Below are positions 25,789 through 34,975 of a stretch of DNA of 64,000 bases, piece after piece. This stretch comes from Streptomyces griseus subsp. griseus (lineage in GTDB: Bacteria; Actinomycetota; Actinomycetes; Streptomycetales; Streptomycetaceae): contig NZ_CP032543.1 of the NCBI RefSeq assembly GCF_003610995.1, positions 1,798,001 to 1,862,000 on the forward strand, given 5' to 3'. The stretch's first letter is position 1, and each line of letters opens with the position of its first letter. The position numbers and the translations under genes were made by a program. The notes under the pieces are model-generated. The model was not told where the DNA came from, made no database searches, and worked only from the letters and a program-made list of their open reading frames with translations.

Positions 25789-27474
25789 TCAGGCGGTGGC
25801 GTCACGGCGACGGCGCGCCGCGACCATGACACCGGCACCGACCGCCACGACGAGGCCGGAGGCGCCGATCAGGGCGCCGGTCGGGACGTCGGAACCGGTG
25901 GAGGCCAGGGCGCCGGAGCCGCCGGCGGAACCGCCGGTGGCGGAGCCGCCGACCGTGCCGCCGCCGGTGGTGGAACCACCCGCGGTGGAGCCGCCCGCGG
26001 AGCCCGAGCCGCCGGTGGACTCGCCGGACTCGCAGGCGATGCCGTCGCCGTCGCCGTCGAGGTGGGCCGCGTATCCCGGTTCGCCCTTCTTGATGGGCGT
26101 CACGCCGGCCGCCTCGGCCTCGGCGCAGTTCTTGTACTCCGTCGAACCGCCCGGAGGCAGCGTGGCGTCCTTGTCGAGGGAGACGGCGGCGTTCAGCGCG
26201 TCCAGCTCCTCGCCCTTCTTGTACATGCCGCTGAAGGCCTTGGAGCCGTCCTCGGTGAGCGTCGCCGGGATGCCCTTGAGAGTGACGACGCCCTCCTTGG
26301 CGGCGAGCGCACCGGCGGGCACCTTCAGGTCGGCGAAGGCCAGTCCGGTGTAGGTGTTGACCTTGCCGGAGGCGCGGTCCTTGGTGGAGACGTCGGCGAG
26401 GAGCTTGCCGGAGGTGCCCTGGACGTCGACCTTCAGGTTGCCGAGGGAGAGGTCCAGCTCGTACTCGCCGCTGGTCTCGTGGCCGAGGAAGCGCACCTTG
26501 CCCTTGAACTGGGCGTTGAGCGTGTTCTTCTCGGCGTCGAGGGCGCCGGTGGCCTTGGTGAAGCGGTAGCCGTCGGCGTTGGCGGTGGCGCCGTCGCTCG
26601 TCTCGATCTTGCCGTGGGCGATCGGGCCGACGACGTACGAGCGGAAGGACTTCTTGAGGCCCCAGTCCAGGGTGCCGTCGACGACCGGGCCGCTGGCCGG
26701 CTTGGCGGTCTCGGTGGGGGTCGGTTCGGCCGTCCCGGTCGGCTTCGGGTCGACCGGGGGCGTGACCGGCGGGGTCACGGGGGGCGTCACCGGCGGGGTG
26801 GGCGGCGGCGTGGTGGGAGGCGTGGTCGGGGTGGCCGGCTTGACCGTCAGGGTGGCGGGGTCGATGACATCGCCCTCCTTGTAGGCGGAGCCGAAGACCG
26901 CGGCGCCCTCCTTGGTGAAGGTGGCGGGGATGCCCGCGAACGTCATGCCGGCGGCGCCGTTCGAGGGCGCGACGTCGGTGAGGTCCAGCTCGGCCATCTC
27001 CAGGTCGTCGCTGACGACCGCGTCCTCGCCCGGGGACTTGGTGGTCACATCGACGGTGACCTTGCCGCTCCTGCCGGCGGTGACGACCTTGAAGTCGGCC
27101 AGCTTGATGTCGAGGACGCCGCCGTGGGCCTCGTAGTGGACGCTGCCCTTGAAGCCGGTGGTGACGCTGTGGGTGCCGAGGTCGTACTCACCCTTGACCA
27201 GGGGGAACTTGTACGTGCCGTCCGCGTTCTTGGTGGCGCCGTCGGCGAGGGTGGCCGTGCCGCCCATGCGGTCGATCATCGCGCGGAAGGACGCCCGGAC
27301 ACCCCAGTCGAGGGTGCCCGACTCCAACGCGATCGGTGCCGGGGCGTCGGCCGCGGCCGCACGGCCCGCGGGGGCGCTGTCGGACGCGAAGGCCGGGAGG
27401 GCGAAGGTCGCGCCCAGGGCGGCGGCCGTGGCGACGGCTGCTGCCAGGGCTATGGGGCGGCGCGTTGCTGCCAT
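25789..27474 (-). CDS. Heme-binding HtaA-domain surface protein, Excalibur domain, LAxTG anchor
   Basis: 561 residues. Signal peptide to about residue 33 (ALPAFAS). Two HtaA heme-binding domains, about 50-215 (GTLDWGVRASFRAMI) and 270-430 (GTLDWGLKKSFRSYVVGPI), are joined by a Pro/Thr linker with TPPV repeats. An Excalibur calcium-binding motif follows (YKNCAEAEAAG, DGDGDGIACE), then a Gly/Ser/Thr spacer and the sorting signal LASTG with a hydrophobic helix and RRRRD tail. LAxTG is the class E sortase signal of Streptomyces, so the protein should be linked to peptidoglycan, where it captures heme for HmuTUV. ATG 27474 has AGGAG upstream. Confidence 0.92.
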   Translation of the reverse strand: MAATRRPIALAAAVATAAALGATFALPAFASDSAPAGRAAAADAPAPIALESGTLDWGVRASFRAMIDRMGGTATLADGATKNADGTYKFPLVKGEYDLGTHSVTTGFKGSVHYEAHGGVLDIKLADFKVVTAGRSGKVTVDVTTKSPGEDAVVSDDLEMAELDLTDVAPSNGAAGMTFAGIPATFTKEGAAVFGSAYKEGDVIDPATLTVKPATPTTPPTTPPPTPPVTPPVTPPVTPPVDPKPTGTAEPTPTETAKPASGPVVDGTLDWGLKKSFRSYVVGPIAHGKIETSDGATANADGYRFTKATGALDAEKNTLNAQFKGKVRFLGHETSGEYELDLSLGNLKVDVQGTSGKLLADVSTKDRASGKVNTYTGLAFADLKVPAGALAAKEGVVTLKGIPATLTEDGSKAFSGMYKKGEELDALNAAVSLDKDATLPPGGSTEYKNCAEAEAAGVTPIKKGEPGYAAHLDGDGDGIACESGESTGGSGSAGGSTAGGSTTGGGTVGGSATGGSAGGSGALASTGSDVPTGALIGASGLVVAVGAGVMVAARRRRDATA

Positions 27475-27559
27475 GTCGGTGGGTCTCCTAGGACGACGGG
27501 GGAGGAAGGGAGGTGTGGGGGGAGGGGATGAGGAACCGTAAGGCGCCCATGGGGGGGTG

Positions 27560-29026
27560 TCAGGAGGTCTGGGGGGCGTCGGAGCCCGTGGCGGCGGCGT
27601 CGGTACCGGCGGCCCTGCGGCGGCGCAGCGCGACGAACGTTCCGGCGGCGAGCAGCAGCACCCCGCCGCCGATCGCGGCGTACGTTCCGGCGCCCGGGCC
27701 CGAGTCGGAGGCGGCGGCGACCGGTTCGGCGGAGGGTTCGGCCGAGGGCTTCGCGGTGGGCCCGGCCGCGGCCGTCGGCTCGCTGCCGAGGTCGGGCAGC
27801 GCGGGCAGCTGGGCCTTGGGGTCAATGGCGACGGCGAGCGAGACCGGGTCCATCTCCGTGCCCGCCCTGTACATGGAGCCGAAGGCCTTGGCCCCGTCCT
27901 CGGTGAGGGTGGCGGGCACCTCGGTGAGGACGGCGATGCCGTCCTCGGGCGCGAAGTCCCGGGCGGCGAAGGTGATCAGGGGGACGTCCTTGCGGGTGGT
28001 GCCCGCGCTCGTGACGTCGGCGGAGAGGGTCCCCGCGCCCTTGGCCACGGCGACCGTGACACCGGCGAACTTCAGGTCGAGGTCGTGGGCGCCGGTGAAG
28101 TGGATGCTGCCGCCGAAGTCAGCGTCCAGCGTCTGCTTCTTCGCGTCGTACGTGCCCTTGCCCTGCGGGAAGCGGAAGAGTGCCCCGCCGTCCTGGGCGC
28201 CGTCGGCGAGCGTCCACTTGCCCTGGCCGATGGAGCCGGTGACGTACTCGCGGAAGGTGCGGCGGACACCCCAGTCGACGGCGGCGTCCTCGAAGCGGCC
28301 CGCCTTCTCCTGCCCGGCCTTCTTCTTCGCCTTCTCCTGCTCTGCGCCCTCGTCCTTCTTCTGCTCGGACGGGGACGCGGACGGCTTCGGCTCGGCCGGG
28401 GCTCCCTTGGTGTCCACGGAGAGGCTGATCGGGTCGAGAGGCGTACCCGCGGTGTAGTAGCCGGCGAAGGCGGAAGCGCCCTGCGCGGTCAGCGTCGTGG
28501 GGACGTTGGTGAGGGCGATCGGGGTGGAGCCGCCCTTCATGTCGATCCCGCCGAGGCCGAGCGTGGCGAGCGGCACCTGGGAGCGGTTGGTGACCTTGCC
28601 GGTCCCCCGCTCCTTGCTGACCATGTCGGCGAAGAGCGTGCCGCTGCCGCCGTCGATCCTGACGGTGGGGCGGCTGATGACGAGGTCCAGCTCGTTGGTT
28701 CCGTCGGCCTTCCTGTGGCCGGTGAAGTGCACCCCGCCGGAGAAGCCGGAGCTGAAGGCGCCGGTCGCCGGGTCGTAGGAGCCGCTGGCGGAGTGGAAGC
28801 GGAACTGGCTGCCGCCGACCGTGGCGGCGCCGCCGGTCAGGCTCCAACTGCCCTGGGCGATGGGGCCGGTGACGTAGCTCTGGAAGGAGGACTTGATGCC
28901 CCAGTCCAGCCGTCCGCCCTGCACCGTGCGGCTGGCCGCTTGCGCGGTGGCGGCGGGGAGCATGGCCCCCAGCAGCACCGCGAGGAGCGCGACGGCGAGC
29001 GCGCGGGCGGATCGGGACGACAGCAT
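27560..29026 (-). CDS. htaA: Heme-binding HtaA-domain membrane-anchored protein
   Basis: 488 residues. Signal peptide to about residue 30 (AATAQAA). HtaA domain 1 about 36-200 (GGRLDWGIKSSFQSYVTGPI), a charged Lys/Glu linker (EKAKKKAGQEK), HtaA domain 2 about 250-405 (VDWGVRRTFREYVTGSIGQG), a Pro/Ala stalk and one C-terminal helix followed by RRRR. No LPxTG-like signal, so it is held by the membrane helix, unlike its neighbour. It should pass heme to HmuT. A canonical iron box lies 27 bp upstream, between it and hmuT. Confidence 0.92.
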   Translation of the reverse strand: MLSSRSARALAVALLAVLLGAMLPAATAQAASRTVQGGRLDWGIKSSFQSYVTGPIAQGSWSLTGGAATVGGSQFRFHSASGSYDPATGAFSSGFSGGVHFTGHRKADGTNELDLVISRPTVRIDGGSGTLFADMVSKERGTGKVTNRSQVPLATLGLGGIDMKGGSTPIALTNVPTTLTAQGASAFAGYYTAGTPLDPISLSVDTKGAPAEPKPSASPSEQKKDEGAEQEKAKKKAGQEKAGRFEDAAVDWGVRRTFREYVTGSIGQGKWTLADGAQDGGALFRFPQGKGTYDAKKQTLDADFGGSIHFTGAHDLDLKFAGVTVAVAKGAGTLSADVTSAGTTRKDVPLITFAARDFAPEDGIAVLTEVPATLTEDGAKAFGSMYRAGTEMDPVSLAVAIDPKAQLPALPDLGSEPTAAAGPTAKPSAEPSAEPVAAASDSGPGAGTYAAIGGGVLLLAAGTFVALRRRRAAGTDAAATGSDAPQTS

Positions 29027-29052
29027 GAGGGACCCCTCCGAGGGCTGGATGT

Positions 29053-29071
29053 GCAGGTAAGGCTAACCTAA
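29053..29071. promoter_or_regulatory. DmdR/IdeR iron box between htaA and hmuTUV
   Basis: The 19 bases match 16 positions of the iron-box consensus TTAGGTTAGGCTAACCTAA; the right half GGCTAACCTAA is perfect. It lies between divergent genes and could repress both in iron-rich cells. Confidence 0.8.
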
Positions 29072-29199
29072 GGTATTCGCAACCCCCGCCGGAACCCCTC
29101 CGTCACCTCCACACAACTGACACATTCGTCACATCCGAACCAACCGCCCCCCACCCCTCACCACCCATCGCACTCCGCAGAACGACAGGACGGTGCCCC

Positions 29200-30276
29200 G
29201 TGCGCATCACACAGGACCTCGCCCCTCAGGGCCCGGACACCGGGCGGGCCTTCGGCCGTCGGCCGGTCCGCGGCCGGGCCGGCGCCGCCCTCACTGCCGC
29301 GATGGCCCTCGCCCTGCTCCTGACGGGCTGCGGCGGAGGCGAGGATTCCGCGTCGACGCCCGCCAAGGGCTCCGCCGACGCGGACCGGGTGGAGCCGCTG
29401 GCCGCCGCGCCCGCCCCGAAGCTGCCGGTGACGGTGGACTCGGCGGACGGCAGGAAGGTCACGGTCGCCTCCACCGACCGGATCGTGCCGCTGACCGGAT
29501 CGCTCAGCGAGATCGTCTTCACCCTCGGCTTCGGGAAGCAGGTCGTCGCCCGGGACATCACCGCCACCTTCGAACAGGCCACGAACCTCCCGGTGGTGAC
29601 GCGCGCCCACGACGTCTCGGCGGAGAGCGTCCTCTCGTTGAAGCCGACCGTCGTCCTCGCCGACACCACCACCGGGCCGGGCGAAGCGATCGACCAGATC
29701 CGCGACGCGGGCATCCCGCTGGTCGTCGTGGAGCCCGCCAAGGGGCTCGCCGATGTCGGCCGCCGGATCGACACGGTCGCCGAGGCGCTCGGCGTACCGG
29801 CCGCCGGCACCGAGCTGAAGAAGCGCACCGAGTCGCGTATCGCGGCCGTGCAGAAGACCATCCCGGACCACGCGGACGGCGAGAAGCCCCGGGTGGCCTT
29901 CCTCTATCTGCGCGGTTCGGCCTCCGTCTATCTGCTGGGCGGCGCGGAGTCCGGGGCGAGTTCGCTGCTGGAGGCGGCGGGCGCGGTCGACGCCGGCAAG
30001 GCGTCCGGACTGAACAAGGACTTCACCGCCATCACCAGCGAGGCGCTCGCCAAGGCCGCGCCCGACGCGATCCTGCTGATGAGCAAGGGGCTCGACTCGG
30101 TGGGCGGCCTGGACGGGCTGGTGAAGATCCCCGGCATCGCGGAGACACCCGCCGGGATGGACCGCCGGGTCGTCTCGGTCGACGACGGCGTGCTGCTGAA
30201 CTACGGCCCGCGCACCGACCGGGTGCTCGCCGAGATCGTGGAGCAGCTGTACCCGGAGGGTGGCAAGGGCCGGTGA
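29200..30276 (+). CDS. hmuT: Heme ABC transporter substrate-binding lipoprotein
   Basis: 358 residues. Lipobox LLTGC gives Cys44 as lipid anchor. The periplasmic-binding fold of cluster A-II is seen in VASTDRIVPLTGSLSEIVFT, LGFGKQVVARD and LKPTVVLADTTTGP. It delivers heme to HmuUV. GTG 29200 has AGGA about 9 bases upstream. The stop overlaps the hmuU start (GTGA), and hmuU overlaps hmuV, giving a tight hmuTUV operon under the iron box at 29053. Confidence 0.93.
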   Translation: MRITQDLAPQGPDTGRAFGRRPVRGRAGAALTAAMALALLLTGCGGGEDSASTPAKGSADADRVEPLAAAPAPKLPVTVDSADGRKVTVASTDRIVPLTGSLSEIVFTLGFGKQVVARDITATFEQATNLPVVTRAHDVSAESVLSLKPTVVLADTTTGPGEAIDQIRDAGIPLVVVEPAKGLADVGRRIDTVAEALGVPAAGTELKKRTESRIAAVQKTIPDHADGEKPRVAFLYLRGSASVYLLGGAESGASSLLEAAGAVDAGKASGLNKDFTAITSEALAKAAPDAILLMSKGLDSVGGLDGLVKIPGIAETPAGMDRRVVSVDDGVLLNYGPRTDRVLAEIVEQLYPEGGKGR

Positions 30277-31393
30277 CGACGTCGTACGAGGAACGCACCG
30301 GGGAGCCGCTCTCCGAAGAGGCCCCCTCCGGTGTGGCCGATCCGAAGGCCGCCGCCCCCAAGTCCCCCCGCAGCAAGGCGTTCGTGCTCACCGTGGGGCT
30401 CTCGATCGCCCTGCTCGCCGGCTGTCTGCTCTCCGCCGCGATCGGCGCGTACTCCATCCCCATCGGGGACGTGCTCGGCTCGCTCCAGCACCGGACCGGG
30501 CTCGGCGGTCAGCCGCTGGACCGGGTCGGCGAGAGCGTCCTGTGGAACGTCCGGCTCCCCCGCGTCGTCCTCGCGCTCCTCGTCGGCGCCTCGCTCGGCT
30601 GCGCGGGCGCCCTGATGCAGGGGGTGTTCGGCAACCCGCTGGCCGAGCCCGGCGTCATCGGGATCTCGGCGGGCGCGGCGGTGGGCGCGGTCGCCTCGAT
30701 CGCGCTGGGGCTGACGTTCTTCGGCAACTGGACGATCACCGTCTTCGCGTTCATCGCCGGTCTCGCCACCGTGCTGCTCGTCTATACGCTCTCGCGCTCA
30801 GGCGGCCGGACCGAGGTGGTGACGCTGATCCTCACCGGTATCGCCGTCAACGCCTTCGCGGGTGCGCTGATCGGGCTGTTCATCTTCTTCGCGGACAACG
30901 CGCAGATCACCCAGATCACCTTCTGGCAGCTCGGTTCGCTCTCCCAGGCGACCTGGCCCAAGGTGCTGGCCGTGCTGCCGTGCGCGCTGGCCGGACTGCT
31001 CATCGCCCCGTTCTACGCCCGCAAGCTGGACCTGCTGGCCCTCGGTGAACGCCCCGCCCGCCACCTGGGCGTGGATGTGGAGCGGCTGCGGATCACGCTG
31101 GTCCTGGTCGTGGCGCTGCTGACGGCCGCCGCCGTCGCGGTCGCCGGGATCATCTCGTTCGTCGGGCTGCTCGTGCCGCATCTGCTGCGGATGGCGAACG
31201 GCCCCGGCCACCGCTTCCTCTTCCCGGGAGCGCCCTCGGCGGCGCCCTGGTGCTGGTGGCGGGCGACCTCGCGGCCCGGACCGTGGCCGCCCCCGCCGAG
31301 CTGCCGCTCGGGGTGCTCACCGCGCTCTTCGGCAGCCCGTTCTTCTTCTGGCTGCTGCGCAGGACCCGTCGTAAGCAAGGTGGTTGGGCATGA
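30273..31393 (+). pseudogene. hmuU: Heme ABC transporter permease (FecCD family), frameshifted as given
   Basis: The first 318 residues read as a normal FecCD permease with about 9-10 helices (VRLPRVVLALLVGASLG, GVFGNPLAEPGVIGISAGAA, GIISFVGLLVPHLLRM). After GPGHRFLFPG the frame is lost. Adding one base to the GGG at 31226-31228 restores the expected ending (GGALVLVAGDLAARTVAAP, PLGVLTALFGSPFFFWLL) and a stop at 31391-31393 that overlaps the hmuV start (ATGA). Restored length 373 residues, normal for the family. Because the repaired part has full coding bias and intact overlap with hmuV, a missed G in sequencing is more likely than true loss. Confidence 0.88.
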
Positions 31394-32226
31394 GGACGCT
31401 GAGAGAGCTGTTCGCCGTACGCACCCGGGAGCTGCCCTCGCCCGCCGCCCCCGGCTCCCCCGCCGTCGAGGCCGTCGGGCTCTCGGTCCGGCTGGGCGGG
31501 CGGCAGGTGCTGGACTCCGTCGATCTGACCGCCCACGCGGGCGAGGTGGTGGCGCTCGTCGGGCCCAACGGGGCCGGCAAGTCGACGCTCCTGGCCGCGC
31601 TCGCCGCCGATCTGGCCCCCGGCAGCGGCGACGTGCTGATCGGCGGCCGTCCGGCCACCGCCTGGACCGCGCCCGAACTGGCCCTGCGCCGCTCGGTGCT
31701 GCCGCAGTCCGCCGTGCTCTCCTTCCCGTTCCCGGTGGAGGACGTCGTCCGGATGGGGCGGGCGCCCTGGGCCGGTACGGAGCTGGAGGACGAGGACGAC
31801 ACGGCGGTGGCGGCGGCGATGGCGGCCACCGAGGTGACCCGGTTCGCCGCCCGCCCCTTCTCCGAGCTGTCCGGCGGCGAGCGGGCCCGGGTGGCGCTGG
31901 CCCGGGTGCTGGCGCAGCGGGCCCCGCTGATGCTGCTGGACGAGCCGACGGCCGCCCTGGACCTGCGCCACCAGGAGCTGGTGCTGCGGATCTGCCGGGA
32001 GCGGGCCGCCGCCGGGGACGCGGTGGTGGTGGTCCTGCACGATCTGGGTCTGGCGGCGGCGTACGCGGACCGGGTGGCCGTGCTCCACGACGGGCGGATC
32101 GCGGTGGTGGGCCCGCCCCGGGAGATCTTCGACGGGGAGCTGCTGGGCGAGGTGTACCGGCAGCCGGTGGAGGTGTTCCCGCATCCGCGTACGGGGGCCC
32201 CGCTGGTCGTTCCCGTACGCCACTGA
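31390..32226 (+). CDS. hmuV: Heme ABC transporter ATP-binding protein
   Basis: 278 residues. Walker A GPNGAGKST, Q-loop in VLPQSAVLSFPFPVEDVVRM, signature LSGGERARVALARVL, Walker B LMLLDEPTAALDL and H-loop VVLHDLGLAA. This matches HmuV of heme importers. It powers heme uptake through HmuU. ATG 31390 overlaps the restored hmuU stop; the frame also opens at TTG 31384 but the ATGA overlap is preferred. Confidence 0.94.
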   Translation: MRTLRELFAVRTRELPSPAAPGSPAVEAVGLSVRLGGRQVLDSVDLTAHAGEVVALVGPNGAGKSTLLAALAADLAPGSGDVLIGGRPATAWTAPELALRRSVLPQSAVLSFPFPVEDVVRMGRAPWAGTELEDEDDTAVAAAMAATEVTRFAARPFSELSGGERARVALARVLAQRAPLMLLDEPTAALDLRHQELVLRICRERAAAGDAVVVVLHDLGLAAAYADRVAVLHDGRIAVVGPPREIFDGELLGEVYRQPVEVFPHPRTGAPLVVPVRH

Positions 32227-32339
32227 GCCCCGATCCCGGCCCCCGCGGCGCCGGATCACGGTGTGGACGCCGTATCCGGTCCGTGCCCGCGCGGAGTTCG
32301 GCGCCCCGGTAGGGTTTCGACGGTCAGTGCGGGCGACGG

Positions 32340-33371
32340 ATGCGGAAGGCGCAGAAGCAACGGATGACGAGAGTCCCTGGGATGAGTCGGCCGACGGCGG
32401 CGCTCGCGACGGCGACGGTGCTGTGCGTGACGGCGAGCGGCTGTGTGACGGTCCACGGTGAGCTGCACGTGCTGCCGGGAGCGACGGAGTCCGAGGCCGC
32501 CCAGGCGCTGAAGGACTTCACCGACGCCTACAACGCGGCGGACAAGGCCTACGATCCGGCGCTGGACGCGGACCGGGTGGCGGGGTCGCTCGGCGCGATC
32601 AACCAGGCCGGGCTGAAGGCGCGGCAGACGTACAGCCCGGACGGCAACAAGGCGCACAAGCCGCTGGAGTTGACGGACGCCACCTACATCATCCCGAAGA
32701 AGGCGGGCTGGCCGCGCTGGTTCCTGGCGGACACCGACTCCAACCGGGACCAGGACGGCGGGAAGCTGGACAACCGCTGGCTGGTGGCGTTCGTACGGAG
32801 CGGCCCCGACGCGCTGTGGAAGGCGTCCTATCTCGCGGTCCTCCCGGTCTCCCAGGTGCCGGAGTTCACCCGGGACAAGGACGGGTTCGCCAGCCCGGTC
32901 GAACCGCAGAGCGGTGAACTGACCGTTTCCCCGGCCGACTTGAGCACCGCGTACACCCAGTACCTCCAGCGGGGCACCCCGGATGTGTTCGCCCCGGGCA
33001 CGGCGACCTCGGGGTGGCGCGAGACGCGCCGCACCACCCGGCGGCCCGGCTTCTCCTTCCAGTACGTCGACCAGCCGCTGTCCGGCGGCGCGTTCGGGCC
33101 GCTCGGGCTGCGCACCGAGGACGGCGGGGCGCTGGTCTTCTTCAGCAGCAGGCACTTCGAGCGGCAGGTCACGGCCCAGGGGCTGAAGCCGGAGGTCAAC
33201 GCGGATGTGAAGGCGCTGATGACCGGCGAGGTCACCAACAGCCTCACCAAGGAGCGGATCTCCAGCCAGCTGGTCCACGTACCCGCCCGTGGGGAGGGCG
33301 CCGCGGCCTCCGCCGGCCGGGTGCGGCTGCTGAACCGGCTGCCGGGTCTGGTGGCGGCGAAGGGCGAGTAG
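32340..33371 (+). CDS. Hypothetical lipoprotein
   Basis: 343 residues. The N terminus carries a signal peptide ending at TASGC, a plausible lipobox, so it should sit on the outer face of the membrane. The rest has no motif I recognise; it is soluble, Gly/Asp/Lys-rich, with ALKDFTDAYNAADKAYDPAL near the start. The start could be ATG 32340 or ATG 32364. It follows hmuV by 113 bp on the same strand but shows no link to heme. Family is a conserved actinomycete type in my impression, without known function. Confidence 0.75.
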   Translation: MRKAQKQRMTRVPGMSRPTAALATATVLCVTASGCVTVHGELHVLPGATESEAAQALKDFTDAYNAADKAYDPALDADRVAGSLGAINQAGLKARQTYSPDGNKAHKPLELTDATYIIPKKAGWPRWFLADTDSNRDQDGGKLDNRWLVAFVRSGPDALWKASYLAVLPVSQVPEFTRDKDGFASPVEPQSGELTVSPADLSTAYTQYLQRGTPDVFAPGTATSGWRETRRTTRRPGFSFQYVDQPLSGGAFGPLGLRTEDGGALVFFSSRHFERQVTAQGLKPEVNADVKALMTGEVTNSLTKERISSQLVHVPARGEGAAASAGRVRLLNRLPGLVAAKGE

Positions 33372-33429
33372 CGGCCTCGCGCCCGTAGCGGCCCCGCCGC
33401 CCTGGGGCCCCGCGCCCCACCCCGCAACC

Positions 33430-34176
33430 TCAGCGGCTCAACGGCCACGCGATCGAGTCGTGGTCCAGCTCGCTCTGCTCGGCGCTGCCCGCGTACCGCG
33501 CGCAGGCCTCGGTGAGCGTCTCCAGCAGCGTCAGCGGGTCGGGCAGCTCGTGCTCGGGGCCGCGCACCCAGTGGACGTCGAGTTCACCGGGGAGCCGGGC
33601 CGGCGGCAGGAGTACGTAGCTGCCGCGGCAGTGCCAGCGCAGGCCCGGGTGGGCGTCCATGGTCTCGGGGTGGCAGTCCAGCTCGCAGGGCCACCACTCG
33701 TCCTCGTCCTCGGGGGTGCCCCGGGTGGCGGTGAAGAAGAGCATCCGGTCCTCGCCGGACTGGGCGACCGGGCCGACGTCGATGTCCGCCGCGAGAAGAC
33801 GCTCCAGGGCGCCGCGGCCTGCGGTGAGCGGGACGTCCAGCACGTCGTGGATCAGTCCGGTCGCGGTGATGAAGTTGGCCAGGGGCTGGCTGCGGGCCCA
33901 GCGCTCGATCTGGGCGCGGTCGGTGGTCGACTGCGTCTGCCAGGCGAAGGAGATGGGGTGCCGGGCGGGGGTGGGACAACCGATACGTTCGCACGAACAT
34001 CGGTAGCCGAGGGGGTGGGCGGCGGGGGCGATGGGCATGCCCGCGTCGGCGACCGCCAGGAGCAGCTCCACCCGGGCCGTGCCGTCGGCTTCGGCCCCCG
34101 GTGATTTGGGACGGCGCCGCAGCCACTGGGAGATCTTGCTCTCTGTGCCGCGGAAACGGCCGGAATCGGCGCCCAT
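33430..34176 (-). CDS. Bifunctional DNA primase/polymerase-like protein
   Basis: 248 residues. The stretch ELLLAVADAGMPIAPAAHP followed by CSCERIGCPTPARHPISF matches the N-terminal part of the prim-pol (archaeo-eukaryotic primase/polymerase) proteins widespread in Streptomyces; the Cys-rich segment is typical. Much of the usual C-terminal half of replication prim-pols is missing, so this is the short, stand-alone form whose role is unclear. The RRRPKSP lead is basic. No plasmid or phage genes surround it. Confidence 0.8.
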   Translation of the reverse strand: MGADSGRFRGTESKISQWLRRRPKSPGAEADGTARVELLLAVADAGMPIAPAAHPLGYRCSCERIGCPTPARHPISFAWQTQSTTDRAQIERWARSQPLANFITATGLIHDVLDVPLTAGRGALERLLAADIDVGPVAQSGEDRMLFFTATRGTPEDEDEWWPCELDCHPETMDAHPGLRWHCRGSYVLLPPARLPGELDVHWVRGPEHELPDPLTLLETLTEACARYAGSAEQSELDHDSIAWPLSR

Positions 34177-34328
34177 CTATCCCCTCACCTCAGCATTTCA
34201 CCTCAGCGTTGCCTGTCCATCGTCGCACCATCCTGCGGTTCGGGTGGCCAGAGTTCACCAGCGGGGCCGTGTACCGCCGCGCCGAGTGAGCACCATCACG
34301 CCCGATGTCATCACATAACGGATAAGGA

Positions 34329-34958
34329 TCAAGGTCGCGGAGTCAGCCCGCCGAGGGCGTGGTCGACGATCGCGTCGGCGTACGCATGGGTGAGCGGGAG
34401 GGTCCGCAGCAGCCAGCGGTGGGTGAGTGGCGCGATCAGGAGCTCCAGGGCGATCCGCGGATCGGCGTCGGGCCGGAGCTGCCCGGCCTCCCGGGCGGCC
34501 TCCAGCCGTGTGACATACAACGCGAGCTGCGGGTCCAGCAGCTTCTCGACGAATTCGGCGCCCAGCTTCGCGTCGACGATGCCCTCGGCGGTCAGCGCCC
34601 GGGTGGGGGCCTCCAGCAGGGGGTCGTTGAGCTCGTCGACGGTGGCGCGCAGAACGAGCTTGAGGTCGGCTGCCAGGTCACCGGTGTCGGGGATGCCGTA
34701 CTGGGCCGCGCCTCCCGCCGGGGCGGCCTCCTCGGCGGCCCGGGCGGCCAGGTCCAGGAAGGCCTCCATCAGGACGGCCGCCTTCGAGGGCCACCAGCGG
34801 TAGATCGTCTGCTTGCCGACCCCGGCGCGGGCGGCGATACCCTCGATCGTCGTACGCCGGTAGCCGCTCTCGCCGACGAGGGCGAGGGCCGCGTCGTAGA
34901 TGGCCCGGCGGGAGCGGTCGCTGCGGCGGCTGGAGTCGGGGGCCTTGTGGGGTGCCAT
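34329..34958 (-). CDS. TetR/AcrR-family regulator
   Basis: 209 residues. HTH at about 16-62 (RRAIYDAALALVGESGYRRT, IAARAGVGKQTIYRWWPSK), then an all-helical ligand domain of the TetR_C_11 style. It is divergent from the DDAH-like gene; a 32-bp near-perfect palindrome lies 18 bp upstream, so it probably represses itself and perhaps that enzyme. A TAGATT box 6 bases before the ATG suggests a leaderless transcript. Confidence 0.9.
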   Translation of the reverse strand: MAPHKAPDSSRRSDRSRRAIYDAALALVGESGYRRTTIEGIAARAGVGKQTIYRWWPSKAAVLMEAFLDLAARAAEEAAPAGGAAQYGIPDTGDLAADLKLVLRATVDELNDPLLEAPTRALTAEGIVDAKLGAEFVEKLLDPQLALYVTRLEAAREAGQLRPDADPRIALELLIAPLTHRWLLRTLPLTHAYADAIVDHALGGLTPRP

Positions 34959-34964
34959 GCGGCC

Positions 34965-34970
34965 AATCTA
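34965..34970 (-). promoter_or_regulatory. Leaderless -10 box of the TetR gene
   Basis: TAGATT (minus strand) ends 6 bases before the ATG at 34958; no ribosome site lies between. Confidence 0.45.
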
Positions 34971-34975
34971 ACGCG

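Noticed and set aside
31220..31240. Programmed ribosomal frameshift in hmuU
   Set aside because: No slippery heptamer or downstream stimulator is evident, and the same single-base loss pattern affects unrelated genes, favouring sequencing error.
33430..34176. Prim-pol gene as sign of an integrated plasmid
   Set aside because: No replication, transfer, integrase or attachment-site features surround it; such short prim-pol genes are chromosomal in many Streptomyces.
34190..34215. Repeated CACCTCAGC as a PhoP box
   Set aside because: The GTTCACC core and 11-bp period are missing; two copies only.
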